Of a stretch of DNA of 64,000 nt, positions 35,196 through 46,289 are shown one piece after another. This stretch comes from Catonia carolina (lineage: Eukaryota > Arthropoda > Insecta > Hemiptera > Achilidae): the NCBI GenBank assembly GCA_035578175.1, contig JAQMRL010000001.1, forward strand, positions 238,653,038 through 238,717,037. Direction: 5' to 3'. Every line of letters starts with the position of its first letter. Within the stretch, counting starts at the first letter, position 1. The notes under the pieces are model-generated. The model saw nothing but the letters and a program-made list of their open reading frames with translations, made no database searches and had not been told where the DNA came from. The position numbers and the translations under genes are program-made.

Positions 35196-35494
35196 CCATA
35201 GTTTAGTGGTTTTTTTTAAACACACTACTGAGTTTTATATTTTCATTCGAAGAACGTTATTATTCAGATATTGTAATTTATTATATACGATTTTTAAAAA
35301 ATGTTTGCAAAAAGAAAATATGTTGATAAAGATTGTGATGAGGAAAGATGAAGAAAAAAAACAATGGCGTACAGCTAAAAAATTGTAAAGGCAATTTTAT
35401 AACTTTTATGTCTGTTATTTTGTATTCACATCACCGAAAATCGTTTTCAAGAAAATCTCAATTTTGTACAATTTTCCACCACAAAAATACTAAC

Positions 35495-35541
35495 CTTCCA
35501 TTCTTGGTTACGGTAAACCCCTGTACTTCTATATTGTCCAT
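35495..35541 (-). CDS. Candidate short first coding exon (unproven)
   Basis: On the minus strand an ATG at 35541 in a fair context (GAGATGG) opens a frame reading MDNIEVQGFTVTKNG. It ends at a strong splice-donor match, AAG/GTTAGT (junction at 35495/35494). Upstream sequence to about 35640 is less AT-rich than its surroundings and could be a 5' leader. I found no matching downstream exon in the window and do not recognise the protein, so this may be chance. Confidence 0.25.
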
Positions 35542-35641
35542 CTCATCTTCTATCTTCATCACCGTCAGTTATAGCATAGTTGTAATTTTGGTCACGCAAG
35601 GAAATGACGGATCGGTTGGATGATTATGTCTACCCTTACCA

Positions 35642-36090
35642 ATCCCTTTAGTCTGTATCATTACATTGGCTTACGTTGATTTTACTATTAGTAATAGTTG
35701 TATTATTAACCTAATAGTACTATTTCTATTTCATTACTGTTGTAGCTACTCAATTTAATAGAATAAACAAGTCAAGGTTTTTGTAGTCAATATTTTTTAA
35801 AGTATTACAAAGTAGTTTAATATTATAATGTTAGATTATTAGTATCCACAAACAGTTGAAAAATCAATAGTTTAAAAATAATTCATTTGTTGTTTGCAAT
35901 TATTTATAACAAGAAAGTTTTTCTTCCTGTATACATTATAAAGTTTCTTTTTACAATATAACACTTGAGAAAAGTAACGGTTAATTACTAACGTTATAAT
36001 GTATACTCAATATTTTGTACCTATTTATACAGACTGGAAATTAATAAAATAAAAATACAAGATGTTCAAACGTCCAGAACACTCAGGCGA
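35642..36090. other. AT-rich stretch, nothing recognised
   Basis: No gene or repeat feature is supported. Confidence 0.5.
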
Positions 36091-36096
36091 GGGTCG

Positions 36097-36660
36097 TGCG
36101 ATACCTCGGCTTGTGGCTTGACAAACGAATAACTTGTAGGAATCATCTACTTACACAACTTTATTAACCGCTAGCAGAAGATACTTTTATGGAACTTATT
36201 GATAATACTTTTGATTATTACTGCGTGAACATTCATGTACATCTGCTGAAATTCGTGCAGCAGTAGCCGGAGAAATTTAGCATTTTATTGCTGAATTGGT
36301 GGATTGTTTGCAACAAAAAGTAATATGTCCAGATATTTTATTGAAATACAAACAGAAGCCATGGTTCCTATTGCACTTAGTGCGGGAGCGGAAGCATGAG
36401 ATATTGATCAGGAAAAAGGTAACGTTCGGAAGAGCTCGATAAATCCTCGATCAAAATTTTTATTTCGTTTCAAAAATTTTCGATTTGGACTTATTATGTC
36501 TAGGTTATATTTGGAGCAGCAACAGAGAATAATCTAAAGGCATTTTGGTGAAAATTCTTAAAAATAACATCTGGCGCTTATTTTTATGTAAACAATAAAA
36601 CACTTCGGTTTCAAGCTACCCCAAGTAAAAATAACTAACCGCGTCCTTCTGGAGTGAGTT
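36097..36660 (+). pseudogene. Jockey-like LINE reverse transcriptase relic
   Basis: Two recognisable islands remain. RYLGLWLDKRITCRNHLLTQ is at 36097-36160. Further on (about 36480-36560) is IWTY, then FGAATENN, matching WTYGIQLWGAAxxSN. Between and after them sequence parallels the 20.0 kb relic, including CTCGATCAAAATTTTTATT-like and CGCGTCCTTCT segments. About 250 bp in the middle has no counterpart there. Confidence 0.65.
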
Positions 36661-36742
36661 TCACGGTCGACTAGATAACCTTCTCTACCAGCCAGCCCGT
36701 GACCTAGCTATAAGGATTAACTCATTCGTATAACGTCTAAGG

Positions 36743-37426
36743 CAGTAGTCAACAACAAAATTTGATGAAGATCAATTTAAAATTTAAAGAGACTGCCACG
36801 GTTTGGCAAACTTTATACTTAGATCTACCTTGCCGACTGTAAAATTAGGTATTAAAATCGTGTTAAATCTTAATACTGACTGTTGAAAAGTATTTTGAGA
36901 AGATATGAGTAAAATAAAATGCAACAACAGTTTCAAACCGCTGTAGGGCCATTTACAAAAAGTTTTAGTTTTTTATACTTAGTAGTGCGGTACACTCTTG
37001 AGTTGCTCTAAGCTTGCACAAAGCTTGAACCTAAAAAAAATTCACATCACATACGAAAATAATTACATTATTTTTATAAAATTACCTTATTTTCCTCTCA
37101 ACATACAGACTTATTTTTCTACCTAACAACTATTTAGAAAGGAATTCTTCTTCTCTGTAAAATGTTTCACCAATCAAGAATTTTTTAATCCTTTTTTACA
37201 AACAAATTTAGATAACCTCAACTTTTTAATGGCTTTGGTAATTTGAGGTATTGTATTTATTTCCTAAACCTACTCTCTTTGGGAGTCTCCTAGATGGAAT
37301 TCACAAAAAGAAAATATATTTTCTTCATGGGGAAGCTTAATAGAGGATAACGTCTTTATACAAACAGTAATTATTCGTAAGCGCTCGTGGTTCGCAAAAA
37401 ATAAGTCGGCCATTTGGTGAACGCTG
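36743..37426. mobile_element. hAT-type non-autonomous DNA transposon
   Basis: The ends read CAGTAGTCAACAAC on the left and (inverted) CAGCGTTCACCAAA on the right. They are flanked by an 8-bp target duplication, GTCTAAGG (36735-36742) and GTCTAAAG (37427-37434). An 8-bp duplication and CAG-starting ends are hallmarks of the hAT superfamily. There is no transposase frame, so this is a ~680 bp MITE-like copy. A partial relative starts at 47976. Confidence 0.75.
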
Positions 37427-37739
37427 GTCTAAAGCGAAATTAGAGCACAGACCTCTTAATCTGAATGGCAAATAACAGCCATAATCCTAACCGGAGTATG
37501 TACCTTTGTATACTTCTTCTCATAAAAGTAAAATATCGTACCACCCGTTATACAACTTTTACTACCACAAAAGGAAATTTGTACCGCTTAATGTACAGTA
37601 CCGTACCAAAAATCAAATAAAAAAAAATATTCTGATATGATATTCGTGAGTTAATCTAGTTAACTTCAGAACATCTAGAAAACCATGCTGTTACTCTGGC
37701 AAACGTTACTACCTTTTGTTTAAAACGTATGAAAGAAGA

Positions 37740-38395
37740 AGATGAATGGTTTTCAAAATTATCAAAGTTACACGAAATTAGAAAAGACATCTTTGAGAAA
37801 CCCATACAATTGGAGAGTCGAAGAGATCAGGTGGTCATTTCACGATTACGTATAATAGGCCTTACTTAATTTACGCATGGTTACATTTTCTCAAGTCCTG
37901 CTATCCACCGATCTGTCATTTCTACCATGAGAACCAATTTTGACGGTGAAACACATTTTATATGATTGTCGTTTCACAGAAGTTCAAAGAAGATTTCAGT
38001 TCAAGATGTGTCTCTGAGTAATCTTTTCTGCCATAAAGATAATATTGAAAGTGTGTAACAAGTGATGCAGAGCCTCAATTCGTAGGTATTAAAATACAGA
38101 CCTAACAAAGTACATAACACTTATATGATGTTTTTAACTAAAACACTGTAAATAGTTTTGTGTCATGCAATGAGTTGTGTATGTTGTTGTCAACCTAGTA
38201 CCGTAGATGTTTTTTATTGTACGGTATTTAATGTTTTTAATTTTTGTTGTAATTATTATTCATTATTCTTAATTTTGTTAATTGGTTTTTGTAATTTTGT
38301 ATCAGCAGTTTATTAGATAATGTAATAATTTTGTTGTAAAAATTGGTCGCTAATGACTGCTTTTTGTTGATACGACCTTAAATAAATAAATTAAA
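37740..38395 (+). mobile_element. LINE relic with RNase H-type C-terminus and 3' tail
   Basis: Broken frames read ESRRDQVVISRLRI (37815-37860), PPICHFYHE, then LTVKHILYDCRFTEVQRRF (about 37945-38000). This matches the end of RNase H-bearing LINE ORFs (RLRIGHTRLTH..., CxxC, LTVxHIxxxC). A ~390 bp 3' untranslated region follows. It ends GGTCGCTAATGAC...GTTGATACGACCTTAAATAA and an A-rich tract (38344-38401). The family B SINEs end with the same motif. Confidence 0.75.
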
Positions 38396-38401
38396 AAAAA
38401 A

Positions 38402-39505
38402 AGAAAATTAGTCAACTATTTTTAATACACTCAATCGTATTAAAACTAGCGTTCGAGGTAAAACTAGTTGTCAATGTAGAAAAATTAAGTAGATTTTTAG
38501 GGTACTAAAACTGTCAATAAAACATTTTCCAACAAGTACTATATTTTTTTATGACCAAACGGCCTTTAATTTACACATATGCCTCGCAAGAGTTACTTTT
38601 ATAGATAGGGAATTGAAAATATATTTATTTGTAATATAATTATGGTTTTTCAGTTCTGAAAGGACGTCTCGTATTTTGTATTTTTCATTATTTAATCTTC
38701 TACACTGTCGTCGAAAAGCTTGATATCCAAATGAGAAACATATAATTATATTATTTTTAGTACTCCAAACTTTGACTTCTAATTTTTTCTTGCACCGCAG
38801 GTACGAGTCATAGTGGAATTGTATTTTGTTTTTTGAAAAAAAGTTTTTGACAAAGTTACACGTGCCTTGTAGTAAAACAACAACAAAACAATATGTATAG
38901 TAATTTTTATCTTTTTAAAAAGTCATGTTACAAAATGAGTTCCAGTTTCATAATTATGTATAGTTTAGATAATTTACAGAACTTTTTTAAAACTGAATGA
39001 AAAACATTTCTATGTTCTTTCCATTTACAATTCAAACGTTACACCACTATCTGAAAAAACATTCACATGTAACTGAAAATAACTGAATTAAAGCTACACA
39101 TCGTACATTTTTTATATGTTAACTATTAAAGTACAGATGCTAGTACTTATTTAAGTGCATTGTACCACGTAAAAATAGAAATACATCATATGTATTCGGA
39201 GAAAACAAGAAGATTCAGCTTTTGTTGAATTGTTGTAAATGTTTGCAACAAAATGTTAGTTTACTTTTCATAAACCGAGTTAGAAAGATAATAAGTTAAG
39301 TGGTTCATTGAAATAAACGTTGCTATTTCATTGCTTCCATCGCACTTTCCAATATTTATACATAATACAACACAATTCAAAGATATTGGGAGAAAGATTA
39401 AAGTTACTAAAATTTAAAATCCGACGTAACATTTTATGAATCAATATGTTCATTTTTATTGAATAAAACAAGTGTTTCTTCAACGTGACATACTTAATGA
39501 ACATA
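38402..39505. other. AT-rich stretch, no gene seen
   Basis: Nothing recognised. The minus-strand frame at 39328-39519 ends in the hairpin at 39506-39538 and is not called. Confidence 0.5.
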
Positions 39506-39538
39506 TGGCTCGTGTACATACTTAATGTACACGAGCCA
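39506..39538. repeat. 14-bp-arm perfect hairpin
   Basis: The arm TGGCTCGTGTACAT (39506-39519) and its exact reverse complement (39525-39538) flank ACTTA. The string ACATACTTAATG also occurs just upstream at about 39488, so the hairpin overlaps a short direct repeat. Confidence 0.85.
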
Positions 39539-40640
39539 GAGATTTGTTTGCGTGGTTGAAATTTCGGTATTATGTTACATAAACTAATATTGAATTTGCG
39601 TTGGAAATTTTTTAAATAATATTCCCCAAAATAGATTCGAAGTTTTTATTTTCCCATTATATATTAGCTTTACAACCTTTGGTATGAGTTGGCGTCCTCC
39701 ACAATCTTCTCGGTTAATCCCAAGCGTCCTCCATTCTTTAACCCTCATCAAAATACAATAATTTGTAACAAGTGTCATTTACCTCTTCCTAGAATGGCTC
39801 CTTTTTCTTCATTTGTACCATACATCATTCCTTACATGCCATTTTAACCATCCTCGTTGACTAAAATTTCTGAATATTGTGACACTTATCGCTAAAGTAC
39901 GTTTCGGGATCTAGGTAATTAAATAATCAATACACTAAAGTTTACAATTACAAGTACCTATTACAACTAAAAAATAAAAAAAAAATAGCAAACTAATTAT
40001 AACGAAGTAATACAATAAATAACTTAATAATTTACTTAATACTATTAACAAACAATTATATAGAATGCACATATACAATAAGACTGAATAACAATGCTTC
40101 GGAACAGTTAACCTGATCTAACGCACCGATAGCACGCAATAAACACTCGACCTAGATCAAACGAATACTGACTCTCTAACTACACTCGGGCTCTCTTTAT
40201 ATGTAGATCAAAGAGATAATTCTAGCAAAACAGAGAAATTCGATACAAAAAAATAAAGTACAAAAAACCCTTTTTTATTAGCACTGGAGAAATCTTAACT
40301 ATTGTAAACAAGTCACAATAGAATAAAAGGTGTTACAGGTAACCAACCGACTCTACAAATAGTTGTACAACAAAGAACCTACCTTATTATACACTCCTTT
40401 TTAAATAGGTATCCTTTATAACTAACCCTATTTTTACTTTTCCACTTTATTATCTACTCTTTACATTTTATGAATAAGTACTGTACTAGAAATTTCTCGA
40501 ACCATACTCTTCTTCGATATTGTCACAATATGTTCCAACCACTCAAAATTTGTATTTTATCTTAGGCCTATATATTTTAAAAATAGCCTTTGAAATAAAA
40601 AAAACAGCTTACTGACTACAAACATTGATTAACAGATTAG
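39539..40640. other. AT-rich stretch, no gene seen
   Basis: No family is recognised. A slightly GC-richer patch at 40100-40230 could be an old element but has no diagnostic ends. Confidence 0.45.
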
Positions 40641-40647
40641 GAAAAAT

Positions 40648-41081
40648 TTCTTAAAACAATATTTTTGGAGTGTAGCATTATTCGTGAGTGAAACGTGGGT
40701 GATAGGGGCTATAGAAAAGAAGAGGATAGACGCATTTGAAATATGGTTTTATAGGAAAATGTTAAAGATTAGGTGGGTGGACAAAATAAGTAATTTAGAG
40801 ATTCTTAGGCGAATGTATGAAAAAAGAAGTATATGGAAGCATCTTACCAGAAGAAGGGATAGGCTAGTGGGGCATATCTTAAGACATTCAGGTATTGGGC
40901 TATCAATAATGGACGGTAATAATGAGGGAGTAAATTGTAGGGGGCGGCAAAGATTAGAATATATAAAGCAAATTACAAAAGATGTAGGGTGTTACAGGTA
41001 TGTAGATATGGAACGACTTGCGCAAGATAGGACAGCTTGGAGAACTGCATCAAACCAGTCGAGAGACTGATGACAAAAAAA
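40648..41081 (+). pseudogene. LINE reverse transcriptase C-terminus with intact 3' end
   Basis: A continuous frame reads SVALF, SETWVIGAIEKKRIDAFEIW, FYRKMLKIRWVDKISN, EILRRMYEKR, RRRDRLVGHILRH and TKDVGCYRYVDMERLAQD, and ends NQSRD at the stop (41068-41070). It is the C-terminal ~140 residues of an insect endonuclease/RT LINE. It is 5'-truncated but its frame is unbroken, so it is relatively young. The stop sits inside a hairpin (CAGTC, GAGA, GACTG; 41056-41069) followed by ATGAC and A7. The family A element has the same 3' architecture. Confidence 0.85.
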
Positions 41082-41233
41082 TGTTTTAAAATATGTTTAC
41101 CTCAATTTTGTCTGCAATATTACAAACATTTCATTAAATTCTATAAACAGAAAACAAATGGATTCCATCATTGGAGATTGGACACATAAGACTTATCTTT
41201 TGATTGGACATGAGACTTATCGTATCCCTGTAT

Positions 41234-41577
41234 AGCCAAGGCTATAAAAAATAGTTCGGTTTTTTATATTAGATGGTCAACAAATTATATGACTGAAGCA
41301 TTTAAGAACAGAACGGGTAGAGGTATAAAAGATACTAGTCAGAGTTATCAACTCTGAAGAGTAATAAATTTAATTATAGCTAGATCCTGTGGTGAATGAA
41401 GTGAAGTTGTCATTTGCAGGGTGAAAAATATGTGCTTTTTAGAGAGCCTGGCAAACTAATAAGAATTTTTTTCTACTCAGAGAGGAAGGCAAAATAAACT
41501 ACCTCACTTTTCGTTTTACCTAGTAAAGCCTCCAGAGGTTCAAACAAGCATTTCGGCTGATGACCTAAACAACAATA
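41234..41577 (+). mobile_element. Family A element, copy 10 (5' part missing)
   Basis: Begins at the family segment GGCTATAAAAAATAGTTC, lacking about the first 45 bases. It runs to AAGCATTTCGGCTGATGACC and AACAATAA. The hairpin has one mismatch. It lies only 150 bp downstream of the LINE that shares its 3' end. Confidence 0.75.
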
Positions 41578-41786
41578 AGCCTTCTAATTTATTTATTTTA
41601 AAACGTCTTATAATTTATTTTAATTTCTGTGGAGATATGAGAACCCAAAGTACACACTATACTTTAAAAGATTCTCAAGTTTCAGTAACGTTATAAAAAA
41701 ATTTTTTTTAAAAATTCAATCTGATACTTAATAGACCTATCCTTCCCTTTTGATTCCAGGGAAATTTTTTTTTTTTTTTTTAATTC

Positions 41787-42046
41787 CTAATATGTGTACG
41801 TTGCAATCTGTTCAATTCAGAACAATAAGCAACCCCATGACCCAATGAGATGAGGATGATGTGTATGAAGTGTAAATGAGGTGTAGTCTTGTACAGACCC
41901 AGGTCGACCACTCCTGAAAGGGTATGGTTAATTGAACCCCAACCATCAAAGTACACTGGCAACCACTGTCTAGTATTCAAATCCGTATAAAAGTAACTAC
42001 CTTTACTAGGATTTGAACCAGGAACCTTCGTCTCCGAGGGAAATTT
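41787..42046 (-). mobile_element. Family C tRNA-headed SINE, copy 3
   Basis: On the minus strand the head has GGTTCCTGGTTCAAATCC, a good pol III B box. The body follows (GGTTAATTG complement, GGTCGACCTGGGTCTGTAC) and ends at CAACGTACACATATTAGG with a long poly(A), seen as poly(T) at about 41767-41781. The A-box part of the head is cut off at 42046. The open frame on this strand is a by-product. Confidence 0.7.
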
Positions 42047-42704
42047 TAAGCTAGTGAATATCAAACACTATGTTTTAATATAGTTTATTTTTATAGTATA
42101 TTTAATATATGTAACTGTGCATGTTGTTTTTCAAAACACTATCTTTCTACCAATGAGCAAAATTTTAATAGGTTTTTGTTCGTTTTTTAGAATTATTGTT
42201 TTCGTACGTTTTATGTAGTATTTACTTGATTTTTGTTAGTATTAATAATTAATTTGATTGATTTTGAACAAAATAACCCGAAATGTAAAAAAATCTGAAT
42301 TGAAACTAAAATAAGTAGGCATAATTAGTAAGACATTCTATATATTTCAAGAAAACCAACCAATCACCAAAAAAACGGTATTTCATTTTAAAGATAGTAA
42401 ACTTAGGCTAGTATTTCATGAAAATTAAATTTTTTCATACATTACCAATAAACTAACTTTGCTACTATTGGAAACAATGGGATAATAATTGTTTCAAAAT
42501 GTCACTTTATTCCATCGTTTCTACCGAAATAACAATTTTTTTAACAAAAAAATAATTTTTTTGTGTGCTGTATCAACATCATTAAGAAAGCTTGTAGTTT
42601 ATCAAGCCAACTGGCATAAAATTAGTGAAAATATTATTAATAAATATAAATTACATTTTATTTGACGTCCGAAGGATTCAAAAGGTTAATATAATTTAAT
42701 ATTA

Positions 42705-43503
42705 CTAAAAACCTCGGTAATTCGAACTAGTGTAATTCGAAAAAAATTATTTGTCTCTATCACTTTGTATACATAATAATGTTAAATCTAACTTCGTTAT
42801 TTGAAATACAAATTTTCTTTAATTCGGAGTCCTTAGGCCAATAAAAAAGCATGGATGGCAACCATGTGATTTTGAAATTGGGTTCACAAAACTGATTAAA
42901 AATTTCTTCAAGCAAATCAAAAAATAATCCTGTTGGTTGAATTTCTTCAAGCAAATCAAAAAATAATCGTGTTTGTTGTTTGCACATCCCGATGCCAATT
43001 TGAAGGCTATAAAGTTACAGTTTTTTCACCAAATATGATGTCTGTGTGCCTGCCAATGGATCAAGGCGTGATTGGAAATTTGAAACATAATTACAGAAAA
43101 CCGGTTATAAACAAAATTTTAGATGACGTCTCGTATTCAAGAACAACGATTACTTTGTTAGATGCCAACCAACCACATGATTTTAAAAGCATGGAACGTT
43201 GTTAAAAATGGCACTATATTAACGGCTTTAAAAAAGCCGGTTTTACCAAGTTTAGCAAACGAAATGAAGGCACAAAATGTTGGTAAATGTACCTGATGAA
43301 TGAAAATGAACCCAAACAATGGAATGAACTCGCTACCTTACCATTTTCCATGTTTTAACAGGGTTAAAAACGTGTAGTAAATGCTTTTGTAACTAGGTGT
43401 AATTTTTAGTCAGAGTCCAAGTAGTAACTTTGTAATTTGAAATTTCGTTAATTCAAATTGTTTCAGCAGTCCGTTTGGGTTCGCATTATCAAGGTTTCAC
43501 TGC
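42705..43503 (+). mobile_element. Tigger/pogo-type DNA transposon relic
   Basis: The left end is ACCTCGGTAATTCGAACTAG. The right end is GGGTTCGCATTATCAAGGTT, then TCACTG, which read inverted gives the similar CAGTGAAACCTTGATAATGC. At ~0.8 kb it is much shorter than a full pogo-like element, with only the transposase C-terminal part left. A 29-bp segment is exactly duplicated at 39-bp spacing (42901-42929 and 42940-42968). Confidence 0.75.
42970..43345 (+). pseudogene. Tigger/pogo-type transposase fragment
   Basis: The frame reads VCLPMDQGVIGNLKHNYRK, then INKILDDVSYS and TITLLDANQPH. After frame changes it reads AWNVVKNGTI and FKKAGFTKF. This is the end of the DDE domain of pogo/Tigger/jerky proteins (LQPMDQGVIxxFKxxYR, then ITLLDAxxxLxxAW, then CFRKAGF). 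The Asp of the PMDQG motif is a family catalytic-core residue and is kept. The rest of the core is gone. Confidence 0.8.
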
Positions 43504-43618
43504 ATTCGTAAATTTAATCACAAATTTTTATAGCCCTTTACCGCAAAAGAATAGTTTTAAATTTTTTAACTGTATAATGAACATTAATAAATCTATTATA
43601 GTTTATTATTGTGGTTAG

Positions 43619-44000
43619 ATTGTGACAGTTAAGCCAGAGTAACGAATGCGTGGTTTCTGTGGTAGAGGCACACACGAGACTCCAATGGGATCAAACCATT
43701 CGTCTCCAGTGAACAACCACTACGGGACCAGCTACTGTGTTTTTCCTGTGCTATTTGATGGGCACTATGGTAGTTACCTATTGAATATTGATTAGGGATA
43801 CGTTGAGCAGAACAGCAATTGATATACGACTACCATACCCAAACACAACCATCGTATGTACACACAAGTACCTTAGCATACAACCCTACTTCTGTACGAG
43901 GACTTAACGCACAAGTTTCCCTTTCCTTTAAGTATATATACGGATCAATACAAGTTGAATACTTTGAAACTGTTAAAACCTCCTTTAATTAATAATAATA
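43619..44000 (+). promoter_or_regulatory. Possible solo LTR or promoter-like segment (weak)
   Basis: A GC-richer segment starts TGTGACAGTTAAGCCAGAGT and contains TATATATA near 43935, followed by a plausible initiator region. The layout resembles an LTR, but I see no matched target duplication, no partner LTR and no defined end. Confidence 0.15.
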
Positions 44001-44147
44001 AATCTATTACTACTATTATATTATTGATTTATACATATATTAAATTATTTTATTAAACATTATTTCCTTTGTTTGTATGTAATAAATGACAAAATGAACA
44101 GCCAAACAACAACAAAAAAAAAATTAAAAAACTAATTTCTGAGCAGA

Positions 44148-44796
44148 TTGTTGTTGTTTAGGTCATCAGCCGAAAAAACCAAGGCTGGTTTGAGCGTCTG
44201 GAGGCTTTACTAAGTAGAGGAGTAAAGTGGTTTACCATTGCCTTCCTTACTGAGTGGAACGCTTATCAGCATGCCAGGCATTTTTGAAAAGTATCTTTTT
44301 ACCACATTGCAAATGACATTTTCACTTCTTCAATAATAGCATAGTATTGGTTAAGTTAGTGAATGCTATTGATAATAAATTTAATTACTTTATTTTTTTA
44401 TATTTATTTAAAAGTTTCCAAACCCATCCAAGTACATGGTTTTGTCCATAGTTGGATGGGATAATTTCCACTATCTCTAGCCAAATAGTACAGAAGTACA
44501 ATCAATGAAAGAAATTTTGTAATATCTTAGTAATTTTTTTGTATGTGTAATACATGGAAATAAATAAATTATTATTAATATTCACCACTGGGTCTGGCTG
44601 TACAATGTTGAAATTCATTACTCTAGAGAAGATAACTCCGACTAGTGTTTTTTTAGACCTCCAACTCTTTAGTTTTTAAATGCTTCAGTCATATAATTGG
44701 CTGACCATGTGACAAAAAACAGAATTATTTTTTGTAGCCCTGAAACTAGCAGAGCGAATGCAAATAATTTCACTCCACCTGACTGTTATGGGCAAA
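44148..44796 (-). mobile_element. Family A element, copy 11, split by an insertion
   Basis: The tail half is at 44148-44330 (hairpin with an expanded loop: CAGCC, then GAAAAAACCAA, then GGCTG). The head half is at 44580-44796, ending CTGTTATGGGC. Between them lies a ~248 bp foreign insert. The small open frames at 44685-44949 are by-products. Confidence 0.8.
44331..44579 (+). mobile_element. Unclassified ~250 bp insert nested in family A copy 11
   Basis: It interrupts the family A sequence between CACTTCTTCA and TTCACCACTGG. It contains a hairpin with CCCATCCAA (44423-44431) and TTGGATGGG (44452-44460), plus inner pairing ATGG/CCAT. It ends in AATAAATAAATTATTATTAA. The A/T-rich 3' end suggests a short retroelement. 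No relative is seen in the window. Confidence 0.6.
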
Positions 44797-46289
44797 AAAC
44801 AGATTATGGAACTGTTAGAGCAGCTTACAGAATTACTGGTGTATCCACTGTTTCTAAGATTGATCTTCCCACCTTCATTCAATTATAATAAGCCAGTGTT
44901 AAGGCTACAAGAAATATTTATTTTTCTCTTGTTATTCGTAATTAATTAAGTGACTAAATGATTAAAGAATTGAGGATGTAATTTACGAATAATATAAATG
45001 AAATTGATCCAAATAAGAAATATCTTTCCGGAAAGTAATGAATAATGTACAGCTTGATTGAAATGAAGCTGTAAGTTACAACTTAAACTTTTGGAATACT
45101 TTTTAAAGTAATTTAAAATTTTAATTTAATAAGTAAAGGAATTTTTAACCGAATGGAAAATATTTAAATTAATACAAACTCTAAAGGTCAAACGAATTTT
45201 TTTCTCTCAACCGAAATAACTAAAATCCATTAAACAAACAAATTTTCTATTTCCATTTGAAAAATGATCACGCTGAAATAACGCAACTTTTTAACTGAAC
45301 TTCTAAAATTATGCAAAATTTTAACATTGCAATATGAAATTTAAATTTTCCAAGAAAAATAAATAAGTACTTATATAAGAGTAAAACAAAAAGATTACAA
45401 ATTGTATAAAAGAGATATTGCTACGCTATAACTTTTTTTTGTAATAAAGTAATTTACTCGAGAACGAACTAATCCAATTGCAATTTTCATACGGGAGTTA
45501 TTTAGTGAAAACTGTGTCAACATTCAAGTTGGTAGATAAACCACCACGAAGAAAACAAGTTGAACTGAACTACTTCAATTAGATAATCATAGTATATTAA
45601 TGTAAACAACAGCTCTAACTTTTTTCCTTTTGTTTACTCTAACAAAAATTTTGCATGACAAAAAGCAATGCTAACAAACAAACCAGTAATATAACACAAT
45701 CGATGGGTTTTGAATGAAGAAAAAACCCCTCCCTCTGTACCGACTGAATGAAAAAATACACGAACAAGACGTATTAAAATGTATATATGTACGTTATATT
45801 TCCGTAATCATGTGAAAAACTGTTTTATTGCTATCAAACATGAAAATAAAATTAATGATCCGTTTCTCCCTGAAAAAGGAACAAAAATAAAATAAATATT
45901 TTGCAGAAATATATCGGAATATTCGTGATTTATCTATGGATATTTTATATCTGTTCATTTTAGATAACTTTATCGGTGTATATTTTCTCATGTATTTTTA
46001 ATCACCTTTTAACCTGATTAGTCTTCTTCGAACAACATAATTTTGTTAATTAGGTTAATTGTAAACCGAAGCTATAAAACCAACCTATATTTACCCTGAT
46101 ATAATAATATTGCACAGTTAAGTAATAATGTAATACCATCAATAGATAGCATTCTAGAATACCGAAAATCAGATCAAAACATCGCTGTTACCATTAATTT
46201 TGTATGATAATATAAATTTTACACTAGCAGTGTTTACTCTATTATACAAGCTACTCTATTAAATTAGACGAAATTTACTAACATTTAAA
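44797..46289. other. AT-rich stretch, no gene seen
   Basis: Nothing recognised on either strand. Confidence 0.5.
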
